Positions 35,321-44,196 of a DNA stretch of 54,019 bases are shown piece by piece; the stretch's first letter is position 1; every line of letters starts with the position of its first letter. The notes under the pieces were generated by a model. The model was not told the DNA's origin. It was given only the letters and a program-made list of their open reading frames with translations, and made no database searches. Both the position numbers and the translations under genes were made by a program. The DNA comes from Bacillota bacterium (lineage in GTDB: Bacteria > Bacillota > Clostridia > Oscillospirales > Ruminococcaceae), in assembly GCA_023439835.1 (NCBI GenBank), contig JAEXUW010000002.1, positions 1 to 54,019 of the forward strand, written 5' to 3'.

Positions 35321-35413
35321 AAAACAACAGGCTGACCAAACAAATGCTTTGTGCGGATAAGAGGGCTAAACTCAGTTTCGGCAAAGCCAATAAAGACGCA
35401 AGGAGACTTATAT

Positions 35414-38218
35414 ATGAAAAAAAATGTCACACGCCGATTATTAAGCGTTATTGTTTCAATGGTGCTTATTTTTACTCTTTCATTATCGTTTTTTACGGTA
35501 AGCGCAAGCGGTCAGACTTTTGATGAGATACGACTGCCCTTTCGGGATTTGACGGGGGATGAAATCGTCAGCGAAATGGGCCTCGGCTGGAACCTCGGAA
35601 ACACCATGGACGGGCATTCAAACTTTATGCCGTCTGAAACCGCATGGCAGAGTAATATTACCACAGATAAGCTTTTGACGGCTGTTCACGACGCCGGCTT
35701 TAACACTGTCAGAGTACCTGTCACCTGGGGACTTAAAATCGACGACAATAACAACTATACTATCGACAAGGCATGGATGAACAGAGTTCGTGAGATCGCT
35801 GACTATGCGCTTTCACAGGATATGTATGTTATTATTAACCTTCATCATGACGGAGCGGAGCAGGCTGGCTGGCTTCACGTTGCTGCTGAGGGGGAGGAGC
35901 TTGAAATCGTCAAGCAGAAATTTGGACGCGTGTGGGAGCAGATTGCCGAAGCTTTCAAAGGCTATGACGAGCATGTGATTTTTGAATCCATGAATGAGGT
36001 TAAGAGCGACGATGATTCTCAAGCGGGTATCAAGCGTGATTTTCAGGTAATAATGGAGCTTAATCAGATTTTTGTCGACACTGTCCGTTCAACCGGCGGA
36101 AACAACACAAGAAGATGGCTGCTTGTTCCGGGAAGATATACAAACATAGTCAACACCACAAATGCGGATAACGGCTTTAAACTTCCTGACGACCCGTGGA
36201 ATGATAATAACCGCCTTATGGTTTCAGTTCATGATTATGATTATGCCTTTGGACTTTTGGACACTATGGCTATCACTAACTGGAGTGAGGATAGTGCCGC
36301 TAAAATGGCAAAGCTTTTTCAGGCGCTTATAGACAGCTTCACTTCAAAGGGCATACCTGTCGTTTTAGGCGAATATGGTGCTTTGAACAAGAATAATACT
36401 GAGGCAAGAGCGTATTATTATGAGGTTATGGCTAGGCTCTCAAGAGTTTCCGGCGTGGTATGCTGCGCTTGGGATATAGGCTGGTATGATAAAACACGTG
36501 ACCCTGATTATACCTATACTCTCTTTGAGCGTTCAACCTTAGAGCTGCTTTTCCCCGAAATCAATCACGCTATTTTAAGGGGACATTATGGCGCTGATGT
36601 TTCAGCTGGCATCAACGGCTTCAAGACAATCGTGAAGGGCACTAAGGAAGAGCCTGTAAAGATTGTTCCTATCACCTCAATCGAACTTAGCACTAATTCG
36701 CTGGCACTTTCTGTCGGCTCTTGGGAAAAGGTTACCGCCGAGGCTTTACCCGCTGATTCAAACGAGGTGGTGCTTTATTCAACCTCTGACCCTTCTGTTG
36801 CAACCGTTTATAACGGACTTATTCGTGCAAAGGGAATAGGACGCTGTACTATTACCGCAACCTCTTTAAGCAATAAAACAACAGAGACAATTGAGGTTAC
36901 GGTTTATCCCGACGATACGCTCAAGTCGCCGCTTTCTAAAATAGACACTCAGGCTGACAGCTTTTCTATTATGGAGAGTGACTTTGCTCAGATAAAAATT
37001 AATATGCCAAAAGGCACTGACGACGTGGTTTCTTTCACAAGCTCAGACCCCTCTGTGGTAAGTGTCGGAAAGCTTGGCACAATGACCGGTAAAGGCATCG
37101 GAAAAGCCTATGTAATTATTACGACACGCTCGGGACTTTCTAAGGTAGTTTCTGTTGAGGTAACAAAGCTGATTTCACTTGGCGATGCGCCTGATATCGC
37201 TGTCTACGCTTATTACAACGATTCAGAGCATTCCTTCTTCGACAACGTTCAGGGTGAGTCTTTGACTATCACCAGCAACGGCACTTATACCCTCACCCTT
37301 GACTGCGCAAAGCACCTCCCCGGTTCGGCTAAGATGACGGGCGTAACTACGCTCAATAACGTCGGGGCTATTTATCTAGCGGATACGCTTGCACGAAGTG
37401 GGCTTTTTGCTTCCTGCGATATTATGTATGACGAGATTTTGCTTGACGGAAAGCCTTTGACTATTACTCAGCAGGCTCCCAAATCCGCACTGAAAAGCGG
37501 CGGCCGTTTTGACACTAACGACCCTGTCAACGCTTGGGACGGCTCTTATGTTACTGAGGCTGTCACAAAGAGCAATATGATTACCTTTGATGGTTTTTCA
37601 AGCCCTAAGGTAATCACAATAACCTTCACCCTGTCAAACTTTGTTCTTTCAAAGGATGCGCAGGCAGAACCTGAGATAGAGCCTGTTCCGGCTTCTGTCA
37701 CATTATCTTCTGACAGCGTAACTATCAATTCATTAAGCACTTCACCCTTTGCTGTTACCCTGTCGCCTTTAAGCACAACCGACACAGCTTGTTTTGTGTC
37801 TGAAAAAAGCGGCGTGGTCTGGGTATCCTCTGTTGCGGCGGCACCAGGCTCAAACGGCACTGTAACTGCACAGCTTGTTCCATTAGGCACTGGTGAGGCT
37901 GAGGTCTATGTGCTTACACAAAACGGCGACACAGCGATAATTTCAGTGAATGTAACCGCTCAAAGACCTGCACTAAGCGGAACGGCTGACGTTTATATCG
38001 AGCCTTCAGACTATACCATGCCTCTGATTGAGCCGCCGGTGGAGGATGAAAGCTCAACCGCTCAGGACGACTCTTCTGTCGCTGACAGCGCTCAGGCAGA
38101 GCTCAAGGACGGCACTTCAAGCATTCTCCCGTATGTGCTTATCGGATTTTTCGGAGCTTTGGCAATACTCGGAGTAATTGCGGTTTTTGTTTTTAAATCT
38201 AAAAAGCCTAATGAATAA
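35414..38218 (+). CDS. Secreted GH5 endoglucanase/xyloglucanase with Ig-like domains and C-terminal anchor
   Basis: This protein of about 934 residues is likely the extracellular enzyme that cuts the glucan backbone. A signal peptide (RRLLSVIVSMVLIFTLSL) precedes a GH5 catalytic domain (~40-380) with GWNLGNTMDG, the acid/base Glu195 in FESMNEV and nucleophile Glu320 in VVLGEYGAL. GH5_4 is the likely subfamily. Two Big_2-like domains follow (~420-590, with SSDPSVVSVGKLGTMTGKGI), then a beta-rich module like those in the surface protein at 28443 (~595-755) and another Ig-like region. A Ser-rich linker, a membrane helix (YVLIGFFGALAILGVIAVFV) and a Lys tail end it. No dockerin or LPXTG is present. 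The ATG has AAGGAGAC upstream. Confidence 0.92.
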   Translation: MKKNVTRRLLSVIVSMVLIFTLSLSFFTVSASGQTFDEIRLPFRDLTGDEIVSEMGLGWNLGNTMDGHSNFMPSETAWQSNITTDKLLTAVHDAGFNTVRVPVTWGLKIDDNNNYTIDKAWMNRVREIADYALSQDMYVIINLHHDGAEQAGWLHVAAEGEELEIVKQKFGRVWEQIAEAFKGYDEHVIFESMNEVKSDDDSQAGIKRDFQVIMELNQIFVDTVRSTGGNNTRRWLLVPGRYTNIVNTTNADNGFKLPDDPWNDNNRLMVSVHDYDYAFGLLDTMAITNWSEDSAAKMAKLFQALIDSFTSKGIPVVLGEYGALNKNNTEARAYYYEVMARLSRVSGVVCCAWDIGWYDKTRDPDYTYTLFERSTLELLFPEINHAILRGHYGADVSAGINGFKTIVKGTKEEPVKIVPITSIELSTNSLALSVGSWEKVTAEALPADSNEVVLYSTSDPSVATVYNGLIRAKGIGRCTITATSLSNKTTETIEVTVYPDDTLKSPLSKIDTQADSFSIMESDFAQIKINMPKGTDDVVSFTSSDPSVVSVGKLGTMTGKGIGKAYVIITTRSGLSKVVSVEVTKLISLGDAPDIAVYAYYNDSEHSFFDNVQGESLTITSNGTYTLTLDCAKHLPGSAKMTGVTTLNNVGAIYLADTLARSGLFASCDIMYDEILLDGKPLTITQQAPKSALKSGGRFDTNDPVNAWDGSYVTEAVTKSNMITFDGFSSPKVITITFTLSNFVLSKDAQAEPEIEPVPASVTLSSDSVTINSLSTSPFAVTLSPLSTTDTACFVSEKSGVVWVSSVAAAPGSNGTVTAQLVPLGTGEAEVYVLTQNGDTAIISVNVTAQRPALSGTADVYIEPSDYTMPLIEPPVEDESSTAQDDSSVADSAQAELKDGTSSILPYVLIGFFGALAILGVIAVFVFKSKKPNE

Positions 38219-38266
38219 TAAATACTGATTAATTTTAGCGTAGCTTTACGCAGAAAGAGTGATGGC

Positions 38267-40597
38267 ATGAAATTCAATTACGGTGAATGGGTGATGAAGC
38301 CCGGAGTAACTTCATACAACTGTGACCAGATTCGTGACGCAAAGCTGAGCGAATGTAAAACAAAGCTGTGGCTTTATGGCGTGACTTATAAAGAGGACCG
38401 CAGAAGCCTTGATGGTGTGGCTATTGAGCTTAATATTTCTTCGCCTCAGCCTGATATTATAAGAATTCGTGCGGTGCATTTCAAGGGCGACACGAAAAAG
38501 TATGCTAAATTTGAATTAACCGACGCTAAATGTACGCTTGAGATGGAGCAAACTGATGAGCAGATTATCGTGCGTTCGGGCAAAACCTCTCTGGTAATAG
38601 AAAAGCGTCCGGCTTCCTTTAACTTTTATTATGAAAATCGCCGGCTGACGGGAATAGGCAAGCAGTTCGGAAAGAATATGCTGAGCTTTGTCAGCACCCC
38701 CGAGGGTCCGTTTATGCGTGCGCAGCTTGATTTGGATATCGACGAGCATGTTTTCGGACTTGGTGAGCGCTTCACTCCATTTATCCGCAACGGGCAGGTT
38801 ATTGATATCTGGAACGAGGATGGCGGCACAGCAAGTGAGCTTGCCTATAAGAGTGTGCCTTTTTATATTACCGACAGAGGGTATGGAGTATTCGTCAACG
38901 ATACCGGTTGTGTTTCATATGAAATATGTACTGAGCAGGTTGAGCGTGTTCAGTTTTCTGTCCCAGGTCATGCGCTTGACTTTATGGTAGTCGGCGGCGA
39001 CGATATGAAAAGCGTGCTTGAGAATTATACCGCTTTAACAGGACGCCCCGCACTTCCGCCCGCATGGTCATTCGGGCTGTGGCTCAGCTCCTCCTTCACA
39101 ACCTCCTATGACGAGAAGACTGTGCTTTCTTTTATCGACGGAATGCAGCAACGTGGAATCCCCATGTCGGTTTTCCATTTCGACTGCTTCTGGATGGGTG
39201 AGAATGAATGGTGCAGCTTTGTGTGGGATAAGAAAATGTTCCCCGACCCACAGGGGCTTATCAAGAAAATTCACGACCGCGGCATAAAGGTCTGCGTGTG
39301 GATAAATCCTTATATTGCACAAAAATCAGAGGTTTTTGACGAGGCGATGGAAAAGGGCTATCTCTTAAAGCGTCCAGACGGAACAGTCTGGCAGTGGGAC
39401 CTGTGGCAGTCGGGGCTTGGCGTTTATGACTTCACAAACCCAGATGCTGTGAAATGGTATCAAGAAAAGCTCAAGGGGCTTTTAAGAATGGGCGTTGACG
39501 CTTTCAAAACAGACTTCGGCGAGAGAATTCCCGTTGACTGTGTATATTTTGACGGGTCAGAGCCTAATCGTATGCACAATTTTTACAGCTTTATTTATAA
39601 TAAAATCGTCTTTGAGGCAATAGAGCAGGAGCGTGGCGAAAAAGAAGCGTGCCTGTTCGCTAGAAGTGCAACGGCAGGCGGTCAGCAGTTCCCTGTTCAT
39701 TGGGGTGGTGACTGCAACTCAACCTATCAGGCAATGTCAGAGAGCTTGAGAGCGGGGCTTTCACTGTGCCTTTCAGGCTTCAGCTTCTGGAGTCATGACA
39801 TCGGCGGATTTGAGGGAACTGCACCAGAGCACGTTTATAAAAGATGGCTAGCGTTTGGACTGTTGTCCACCCATTCACGCCTTCACGGCTCTGAATCCTA
39901 TCGTGTTCCGTGGCTATTCGGTGATGAGGCTGTTGATGTTTGCCGTCATTTTACAGAGCTTAAATGCTCGCTCATGCCTTATCTTTACAGCTTGGCTGTA
40001 CAGGCAGCAAGCACCGGACTAACCGCTATGCGTGCGATGGTGCTTGAATTCAGTGAGCTTGGCGCTGTAACCTGTGACAGACAGTATATGCTCGGCGATG
40101 CGCTTTTGGTTGCGCCCGTTCTTCGAGAAAACGGGAACGTCGATGTGTTCTTACCAAAGGGAAGCTGGACAAATTTCTTCACCGGCGAAAAGGTATCAGG
40201 AAACGGCTGGTGTGTTGAGAATCACGACTTCTTCTCAATACCGCTTTATGTGCGTGAGAACACAATTCTTCCGGTGGGAAGCAACAACTCTTTCGCTGTA
40301 TATGAATATGAAAAGGACTTGACGCTTGTCGTTTATGAGCTTCAAGACGGCGCTTTTGCACAGCGTGATAATGTCAACTCAAGCGGTGATGTTGTATTTA
40401 CGGTTACTGCAAAAAGAGAGAAAAACAGTATAAGCGTTCAGTTCTCGGCGATGCCAAGCAACGCTAAGCTTGTTTTTTCGGGAATTGAAAATATAAAGGC
40501 TGTGTCAGGCGCTGAGGCAATAACTGATGAGCGTGGCGCTGCGTTTAATGTTACAAGCACATCTTCTAGCTTTAATTTGACGGAGGAAAGCGTATGA
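38267..40597 (+). CDS. GH31 alpha-xylosidase (YicI-like)
   Basis: This 776-residue cytoplasmic enzyme should remove alpha-1,6-xylose from xyloglucan oligosaccharides. The nucleophile is Asp416 in AFKTDFGE and the acid/base is Asp482 in HWGGDCNSTYQAM. Both numbers coincide with those of E. coli YicI, and KTDFGE rather than WxDMNE marks the alpha-xylosidase branch of GH31. The FHFDCFWM block, an RSATAGGQQFP segment and the late FSFWSHDIGGFEG complete the signature. There is no signal peptide, so it acts after import. It precedes the GH42 gene with a 4-nt overlap (ATGA). Length is typical of the family. Confidence 0.95.
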   Translation: MKFNYGEWVMKPGVTSYNCDQIRDAKLSECKTKLWLYGVTYKEDRRSLDGVAIELNISSPQPDIIRIRAVHFKGDTKKYAKFELTDAKCTLEMEQTDEQIIVRSGKTSLVIEKRPASFNFYYENRRLTGIGKQFGKNMLSFVSTPEGPFMRAQLDLDIDEHVFGLGERFTPFIRNGQVIDIWNEDGGTASELAYKSVPFYITDRGYGVFVNDTGCVSYEICTEQVERVQFSVPGHALDFMVVGGDDMKSVLENYTALTGRPALPPAWSFGLWLSSSFTTSYDEKTVLSFIDGMQQRGIPMSVFHFDCFWMGENEWCSFVWDKKMFPDPQGLIKKIHDRGIKVCVWINPYIAQKSEVFDEAMEKGYLLKRPDGTVWQWDLWQSGLGVYDFTNPDAVKWYQEKLKGLLRMGVDAFKTDFGERIPVDCVYFDGSEPNRMHNFYSFIYNKIVFEAIEQERGEKEACLFARSATAGGQQFPVHWGGDCNSTYQAMSESLRAGLSLCLSGFSFWSHDIGGFEGTAPEHVYKRWLAFGLLSTHSRLHGSESYRVPWLFGDEAVDVCRHFTELKCSLMPYLYSLAVQAASTGLTAMRAMVLEFSELGAVTCDRQYMLGDALLVAPVLRENGNVDVFLPKGSWTNFFTGEKVSGNGWCVENHDFFSIPLYVRENTILPVGSNNSFAVYEYEKDLTLVVYELQDGAFAQRDNVNSSGDVVFTVTAKREKNSISVQFSAMPSNAKLVFSGIENIKAVSGAEAITDERGAAFNVTSTSSSFNLTEESV

Positions 40598-42549
40598 TAA
40601 GAGTTGGCGTCGATTATTATCCAGAGCATTGGGACCCCTCGTGGTGGGAGGAGGATGCACGTGAAATGGTCAAAGCGGGCATCAACACCGTTCGCATTGC
40701 GGAATTCACATGGGGAGTGCTTGAGCCGACAGAGGGTAACTTTAACTTTTCGTGGCTTGATAAGGCGATTGAAATTTTCGATAAATATAATCTTGACGTA
40801 ATGCTCGGAACACCGACAAACTGTGCGCCGGTATGGCTTTATACAAAATATCCCCAGACACGTCAGGCGGACAGGGACGGAAACCGCACCGCACTTGGAA
40901 TTCGTGGACACCGCTGTATGACTGACTCGACCTTTCGCCGCTTCGCTGAAATAATTGTTTCAAAAATGGCAGAGCGGTATGCAAACAACCCCCGTGTTAT
41001 CGCATGGCAGATTGATAACGAGCCTGAGGGCAACCACTGCTGCTGTCCTTCATGTGCGGCACGCTTTCGTGAGCATCTCAAAGAAAAATACGGCACAATC
41101 GAAAAGGTGAACAAGGCTTGGGGCAATGATGTTTGGAGCGGTCAATATTCCGATTTTGAGGAAATCATGCCGCCACTTGGCGCTGTAAATCAATTCAACT
41201 GGATGAACCCAGCGTATCTTCTTGACTATGAGAAATGGACGACGCTTTCAGCCGGCGAATATCTTCGCTTTCAGCGTGATATTATCAAAAGCTTCAAGCA
41301 CGACGCTGTTGTTACCACAAATGCCTGCTTTAATCCGCACATGCCTGATTTTCACGCTATTTTTGAGGATTATGAGGCGGCAAGCTATGACAATTACCCT
41401 GAGGTTCGAATTCCACAGGATTCACAGGCTATTTATTCTCAGGCCTTTGCGCTTGATTTGATAAGAGGCTATAAGCGTAAAAATTTCTGGATTCTAGAAC
41501 AGCTTTCAGGCCCAAAGGGGTGCTGGTGCCCCATTTCTCCCACGCTTCCACCCAGAATGCTCAAGGGCTATGCGTGGCAGACTATTGCGCATGGTGCGGA
41601 TTTGATTTTGTTCTTTCGCTGGCGAACCTCACAGTCGGGCGCTGAAATGTTCTGTCACGGGCTTTCTGAAACAAGAAAACAGTCTGGACGCAGGTATGAG
41701 GAGTTTGTTGACTTTGTGCGTGAGCTAAACGGCTATCACGAAATGTACGGCGCTTTGGTCAAGAGCAGGGTTGCGATTTTGTATTCATATGTTCAGGATA
41801 AGGCACTTCGTATTCAGCCGCAGTCTGAGGGCTTTGCGTATTGGGAACAGCTAAAGCTCTGGCATGACGGTTTTCTATCACTCGGCGTGAATGTGGATGT
41901 TATCGGCGCTGATTCACAGCTTGACGGCTATGATGTTGTCGTTGCACCGACACAGTTTGTAACAGATTCTGAGCTTGTGAAGCGTCTTGAGGCTTTCACA
42001 CAGGCGGGGGGGCGAGTTGTTCTGACTAACCGTACTGGTGTTATTACCCCTGAAAACAACAGAAATACCGACGACCTCCCCGGTGAATTCAGAAAGCTTG
42101 CGGGATGCTATGTCAGCGAATATGACCCGATTGGGAGCATTTCTCAGAATATAAAAACTGTCAGCGGTGACAGCTATCCTATAACACGCTGGTGCGATAT
42201 TCTTGCTTTAGAAACAGCAGAGGTTTATGCCGAGTATGCGGATTCCTTCTATAAGGGCAGCGCCGCCGTGACGGTTAATTCTTTCGGAAGCGGCAAATGC
42301 TACTACGTCGGCACTGTCGGCGACAGAGCGTTCTATAAGGCAATGGCTAAGGAGCTTTTGAGGGACACTGATATTGCTGTTTGCGAGGATATTCCCACTG
42401 GAGTTGAGGTAGTTTCGAGAGAGAAGGACACAAATAAATGGACGTTTATTTTCAATAATACAGAGGCACAACAGAGCTTTTCTTTTAACGGCGATGAGAT
42501 TTCACTGAAACCGTTTGAGGTTAAAATCAACGCTGAAAAAAAGGTGTAG
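40594..42549 (+). CDS. GH42 beta-galactosidase
   Basis: This 651-residue cytoplasmic enzyme should release beta-linked galactose from xyloglucan side chains. The protein opens IRVGVDYYPEHWDPSWWEED, the GH42 signature. The acid/base is Glu143 in WQIDNEPEG and the nucleophile Glu302 in FWILEQLSG. Cysteines clustered at CCCPSCAARF form the zinc site seen in several GH42 enzymes. The trimerisation domain (~400-600) and a small C-terminal beta domain are present, so it is full length. Its start overlaps the GH31 stop by 4 nt. A hairpin separates it from the fucosidase gene. Beta-galactosidase or alpha-L-arabinopyranosidase activity is possible within the family; context favours galactose. Confidence 0.94.
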   Translation: MIRVGVDYYPEHWDPSWWEEDAREMVKAGINTVRIAEFTWGVLEPTEGNFNFSWLDKAIEIFDKYNLDVMLGTPTNCAPVWLYTKYPQTRQADRDGNRTALGIRGHRCMTDSTFRRFAEIIVSKMAERYANNPRVIAWQIDNEPEGNHCCCPSCAARFREHLKEKYGTIEKVNKAWGNDVWSGQYSDFEEIMPPLGAVNQFNWMNPAYLLDYEKWTTLSAGEYLRFQRDIIKSFKHDAVVTTNACFNPHMPDFHAIFEDYEAASYDNYPEVRIPQDSQAIYSQAFALDLIRGYKRKNFWILEQLSGPKGCWCPISPTLPPRMLKGYAWQTIAHGADLILFFRWRTSQSGAEMFCHGLSETRKQSGRRYEEFVDFVRELNGYHEMYGALVKSRVAILYSYVQDKALRIQPQSEGFAYWEQLKLWHDGFLSLGVNVDVIGADSQLDGYDVVVAPTQFVTDSELVKRLEAFTQAGGRVVLTNRTGVITPENNRNTDDLPGEFRKLAGCYVSEYDPIGSISQNIKTVSGDSYPITRWCDILALETAEVYAEYADSFYKGSAAVTVNSFGSGKCYYVGTVGDRAFYKAMAKELLRDTDIAVCEDIPTGVEVVSREKDTNKWTFIFNNTEAQQSFSFNGDEISLKPFEVKINAEKKV

Positions 42550-42558
42550 GCTTAACTA

Positions 42559-42595
42559 ACAAATGACGTGTGGCATTATGCTGTGCGTCGTTTGT
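42559..42595 (+). other. Intercistronic hairpin between GH42 and GH29 genes
   Basis: ACAAATGACG (42559-42568) pairs with CGTCGTTTGT (42586-42595) with one G:U pair, and the interior can extend the stem. A short T/A-rich tail follows. It may reduce expression of the last gene, but it is not a strong terminator. Confidence 0.45.
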
Positions 42596-42621
42596 TTATA
42601 TTACCGTATTGGGAGGCTTTT

Positions 42622-44085
42622 ATGGACGAATACTTGAAAAAAATCGATGATGTAATAAATGAAGGTCCTTTCTCTGACAGCTGGGAGTCGCTCTGTGATT
42701 TTGAAGTGCCGTCTTGGTTTTCAAAATCAAAGTTCGGTATTTTCGTGCACTGGGGGCTTTATTCTATTCCCGCTTTTGCAAACGAATGGTATTCACGCAA
42801 TATGTATATTCAGGGGTCGCCAGAGTTTGAGCATCATATTAAAACCTATGGTCCTCACAAGGATTTCGGTTATAAGGATTTTATACCGCTTTTCACAGCG
42901 GATAAATTCAATCCAGATGAATGGGCGGAGCTTTTTAGAAAGGCGGGGGCACGCTATCTGGTTTCGGTCGCTGAGCATCACGAGGGCTTTCAAATGTATA
43001 AAAGCGACATTTCTCATTATAACGCATTTGAAATGGGCCCGAAGCGTGATGTTCTCGGCGAGCTTAAAGAGGCTGTAAAGGCGCAGGGCTTGCGGTTTGC
43101 CGCATCGTCACACCGCGCTGAGCATTGGTTTTATATGTCCCACGGGAAAGAGTTTGAAAGCGATATTTCAGAGCCGCTTAAAAGGGGCGACTTCTATTGG
43201 CCCTCAATGCCTGAGCCGCCCAACGATGAGCTTCAAAGCGAGCCTTATCCCACAACGGAGTATCTAAACGACTGGCTTGTGCGCACCTGTGAGCTTATTG
43301 ACCGCTATGAGCCTGAAATTTTATACTTCGACTGGTGGATACAGCATGAGGCGTTTAAGCCCTATCTGAAAAAGCTTGCGGCTTATTATTATAACTGTGG
43401 AGTGAAATGGAACCGCCCGACAGCTATTTCATATAAGCATGACGCAATGATGTTCGGAAGCGGAATAGTGGACGTTGAAAGAGGGCATTTCGCCGATGCA
43501 AAGCCTTATTATTGGCAGACTGATACCGCTATCGCGCGGAATTCATGGTGCTATACCGAAACGCTTGATTATAAGTCCGCCGATGAAATAATTTGCGTGC
43601 TGATTGACGCTGTATGCAAAAACGGAAACCTTCTTTTAAACGTCGGGCCAAAGGGGGACGGCTCAATCGCTATGCGTGACCGAGAAATTCTTGAGGAAAT
43701 CGGTAACTGGATGGAGGTAAACGGCAAAGCAATCTATGACAGCCGAGTTTGGCGCATCTCTGAGGAGGGACCAACTAAGGAGGTTGAGGGGCAGTTCGCC
43801 GAGGCGCAAAAGGAATATACGAGTGAGGATTTTCGCTTTACAGCCGGAAAAGGGGCGGTGTATGCTTTTTCTCTTAACTACCCCGAAAGCGGGAATATTA
43901 TTATTCGTGCGTTTGCTGATTCTAAAAATCAAGACAAGCCAAATTTTCATGGGCTTATTAAAGATGTGCGTGTATTGGGTTTTGACGAAAAGCCTGTTTG
44001 GAGTAAGACTGAAAAGGGGCTTGAAATCAAGACGGTTAATGTTCAAAGCTCGCTTCCTGTTGTTTTTGAAATTGAAGTGCTCTAA
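42622..44085 (+). CDS. GH29 alpha-L-fucosidase
   Basis: This protein of about 487 residues should remove alpha-1,2-fucose from galactose on fucogalacto-xyloglucan. The GH29 signature KFGIFVHWGLYSIPAFANEW occurs near the N-terminus, then VAEHHEGFQMY, and the nucleophile is Asp237 in ILYFDWWIQ. A segment containing NLLLNVGPKGDGSI, typical of the family, follows, and a C-terminal beta domain ends the protein. There is no signal peptide, so the substrate is an imported oligosaccharide. I choose the ATG at 42622 behind GGGAGG; the frame extends upstream without another site. It is the last gene of the plus-strand operon. Fucose catabolic genes are not in the window. Confidence 0.94.
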   Translation: MDEYLKKIDDVINEGPFSDSWESLCDFEVPSWFSKSKFGIFVHWGLYSIPAFANEWYSRNMYIQGSPEFEHHIKTYGPHKDFGYKDFIPLFTADKFNPDEWAELFRKAGARYLVSVAEHHEGFQMYKSDISHYNAFEMGPKRDVLGELKEAVKAQGLRFAASSHRAEHWFYMSHGKEFESDISEPLKRGDFYWPSMPEPPNDELQSEPYPTTEYLNDWLVRTCELIDRYEPEILYFDWWIQHEAFKPYLKKLAAYYYNCGVKWNRPTAISYKHDAMMFGSGIVDVERGHFADAKPYYWQTDTAIARNSWCYTETLDYKSADEIICVLIDAVCKNGNLLLNVGPKGDGSIAMRDREILEEIGNWMEVNGKAIYDSRVWRISEEGPTKEVEGQFAEAQKEYTSEDFRFTAGKGAVYAFSLNYPESGNIIIRAFADSKNQDKPNFHGLIKDVRVLGFDEKPVWSKTEKGLEIKTVNVQSSLPVVFEIEVL

Positions 44086-44111
44086 CCTTTTTTACTAACG
44101 AATAAAAAATA

Positions 44112-44156
44112 ACAGCGGCTGACTTTATTAATAAAATCAGCCGCTGTAAGTTTTAT
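44112..44156. terminator. Bidirectional terminator between GH29 and xylB
   Basis: An 18-nt arm (44112-44129, ACAGCGGCTGACTTTATT) is complementary to 44130-44147 with one mismatch. AAGTTTTATTT follows on the plus strand and ATTTTTTATT on the minus strand. It serves both the xyloglucan operon and the convergent xylBA transcript. Confidence 0.88.
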
Positions 44157-44196
44157 TTGTTTCGCATTTTTTTGGAGGAAGAATGCGATTAAAACA

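Noticed and set aside
35414..38218. Cellulosomal assignment of the GH5 enzyme
   Set aside because: No dockerin duplicated segment is present; the C-terminus is a membrane helix with a basic tail.
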